Shown here one piece after another: positions 58,794 to 59,412 of a DNA stretch of 59,412 nucleotides. The translations under genes were made by a program, and so were the position numbers. Each line of letters begins with the position of its first letter. Positions within the stretch are counted from its first letter, which is position 1. The notes beneath the pieces are model-generated. The model made no database searches and was not told the DNA's origin. It saw only the letters and a list, made by a program, of their open reading frames with translations. Source of the DNA: Lachnospira sp. UBA3212 (GTDB lineage: Bacteria; Bacillota; Clostridia; Lachnospirales; Lachnospiraceae); assembly GCA_002363615.1 (NCBI GenBank), contig DEWK01000004.1, positions 1 to 59,412 on the forward strand, read 5' to 3'.

Positions 58794-58843
58794 ATGAATC
58801 TTTGGTTTTTCTAGTATACAGGGCATTTTAAGGCTAAAAATGT

Positions 58844-58924
58844 TTGACTTGATAGAAAGATATGTTATAATGAAAAAGACGGTAATTGCGTGTTTTTTTT
58901 TGCGCCCTAAAATGGGACACACGC
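58844..58924 (+). promoter_or_regulatory. Promoter and leader hairpin of ppdK
   Basis: TTGACT (58844-58849), 16 bases, TATAAT (58866-58871) with a TGT extension. In the leader, GCGTGT (58887-58892) can pair with ACACGC (58919-58924), enclosing CCC/GGG. A run of T lies inside the loop, not after the stem, so this is not a terminator. Confidence 0.75.
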
Positions 58925-58964
58925 TACTGAATTGATTTAATTATACTTAGGAGGTATTAAACAG

Positions 58965-59412
58965 ATGGCAAACAAATGGGTCTATATGTTTAGTGAAGGC
59001 GACATGACCATGCGTAATCTTCTCGGTGGTAAGGGTTGTAACCTTGCAGAGATGACAAAGATTGGTCTTCCTGTACCACAGGGATTTACTGTTACAACAG
59101 AGGCTTGTACACAGTACTATGAAGATGGTCGTAAGATCAATGACGAGATCATGGCTCAGGCTATGGAAGGCGTTAAGAAGATGGAAGAGATCAACGGTAA
59201 GAAGTTCGGTTCTAAGGAGAACCCACTTCTCGTATCTGTACGTTCAGGTGCTAGAGCTTCTATGCCTGGTATGATGGATACCATTCTTAACCTTGGTTTA
59301 AATGACGAAGTAGTAGCTGCTATGATCGCTGGTAACCCAGATCCAGCATTTGAGAGATTCGTATATGATTCATATAGACGTTTCATTCAGATGTTCTCAG
59401 ACGTAGTTATGG
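58965..59412 (+). CDS. ppdK: Pyruvate, phosphate dikinase, N-terminal part (cut by window end)
   Basis: This interconverts pyruvate, ATP and phosphate with phosphoenolpyruvate, AMP and pyrophosphate; in anaerobes it can replace or supplement pyruvate kinase. Only the first 149 codons are present and open to the end. They match the ATP-grasp start of PPDK: W-V-Y-M-F-S-E-G, L-L-G-G-K-G-C-N-L-A-E-M, G-L-P-V-P-Q-G-F-T-V-T-T-E-A-C, and V-S-V-R-S-G-A-R-A-S-M-P-G-M-M-D-T. The full protein is usually near 875 aa. AGGAGG lies 10 bases upstream. Strong codon bias and a good promoter suggest high expression. Confidence 0.96.
   Translation, partial: MANKWVYMFSEGDMTMRNLLGGKGCNLAEMTKIGLPVPQGFTVTTEACTQYYEDGRKINDEIMAQAMEGVKKMEEINGKKFGSKENPLLVSVRSGARASMPGMMDTILNLGLNDEVVAAMIAGNPDPAFERFVYDSYRRFIQMFSDVVM

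Overview
The window looks like a chromosome segment of a plant-fibre-degrading anaerobe of the Lachnospiraceae (Clostridia, Bacillota). The evidence is moderate GC, strong AGGAGG-type ribosome sites with some TTG starts, a Trp T-box and a yybP-ykoY riboswitch, desulfoferrodoxin, a DUF4250 protein, and secreted enzymes with lectin, cellulose-binding and BspA-like LRR parts (PL9 pectate lyase, GH5 cellulase). The genus cannot be fixed from the sequence alone. I see no phage, transposase, CRISPR array or resistance island; nearly every gene is a recognisable chromosomal one.

Layout. 1-500: 3' end of a 23S rRNA and tRNA-Asn, with no 5S gene between or after them. 0.7-7.1 kb: secreted pectate lyase, desulfoferrodoxin, aldo/keto reductase, dihydroorotase (minus strand), a Mn riboswitch with mntP, and a DegV protein. 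7.3-16.5 kb: enolase, carB without carA, a zinc-ribbon membrane protein, tRNA-Ser, Lon and an HPP-like membrane protein. 16.4-24.3 kb: proA (minus), a Na/Pi cotransporter behind Pho-box-like repeats, a HAD phosphatase, a PurF paralogue lacking the glutaminase cysteine, an FGGY kinase and an SDR (minus). 24.4-31.9 kb: DUF4250 protein, gpmI, yqeY, metF, a zinc-type ABC pair, GH36 alpha-galactosidase and a 65-aa orphan protein. 32-39.2 kb: tetR-mscS (minus), two MATE pumps, a zinc-dependent phospholipase C-like protein, iron alcohol dehydrogenase and a histidine phosphatase. 39.2-45.5 kb: Trp T-box and trpEGDCBA without trpF. 45.8-48.6 kb: large modular GH5 cellulase. 48.7-51.3 kb: a Dabb protein, a small unknown protein and a peroxide-defence operon gpx-ohrR-trxB with an OhrR-like operator. 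51.6-53.1 kb: SH3/NlpC-P60 cell-wall hydrolase. 53.3-59.4 kb: hpf, DUF5662, secA, a GIY-YIG protein, prfB and the start of ppdK.

How the genes fit together. The secreted pectate lyase, secreted cellulase and intracellular alpha-galactosidase fit growth on plant cell walls; eno, gpmI and ppdK serve the glycolytic end of that flow. Desulfoferrodoxin and gpx-ohrR-trxB form an oxygen/peroxide defence suited to an anaerobe. Metal and ion homeostasis is represented by mntP, the zinc-type ABC genes, the Na/Pi symporter and MscS. hpf-secA-prfB is an order known from Bacillus, here interrupted by two extra genes.

I did not find a clearly novel multi-gene system. The points most worth a second look are the OhrR-like operator before gpx, the glutaminase-dead PurF paralogue, the trp operon lacking trpF, the long hairpin that holds the ribosome site of the second MATE gene, the Pho-box-like triple repeat, the tandem operator-like repeats before the zinc-type ABC genes, and the repeat/LRR tail of the cellulase.
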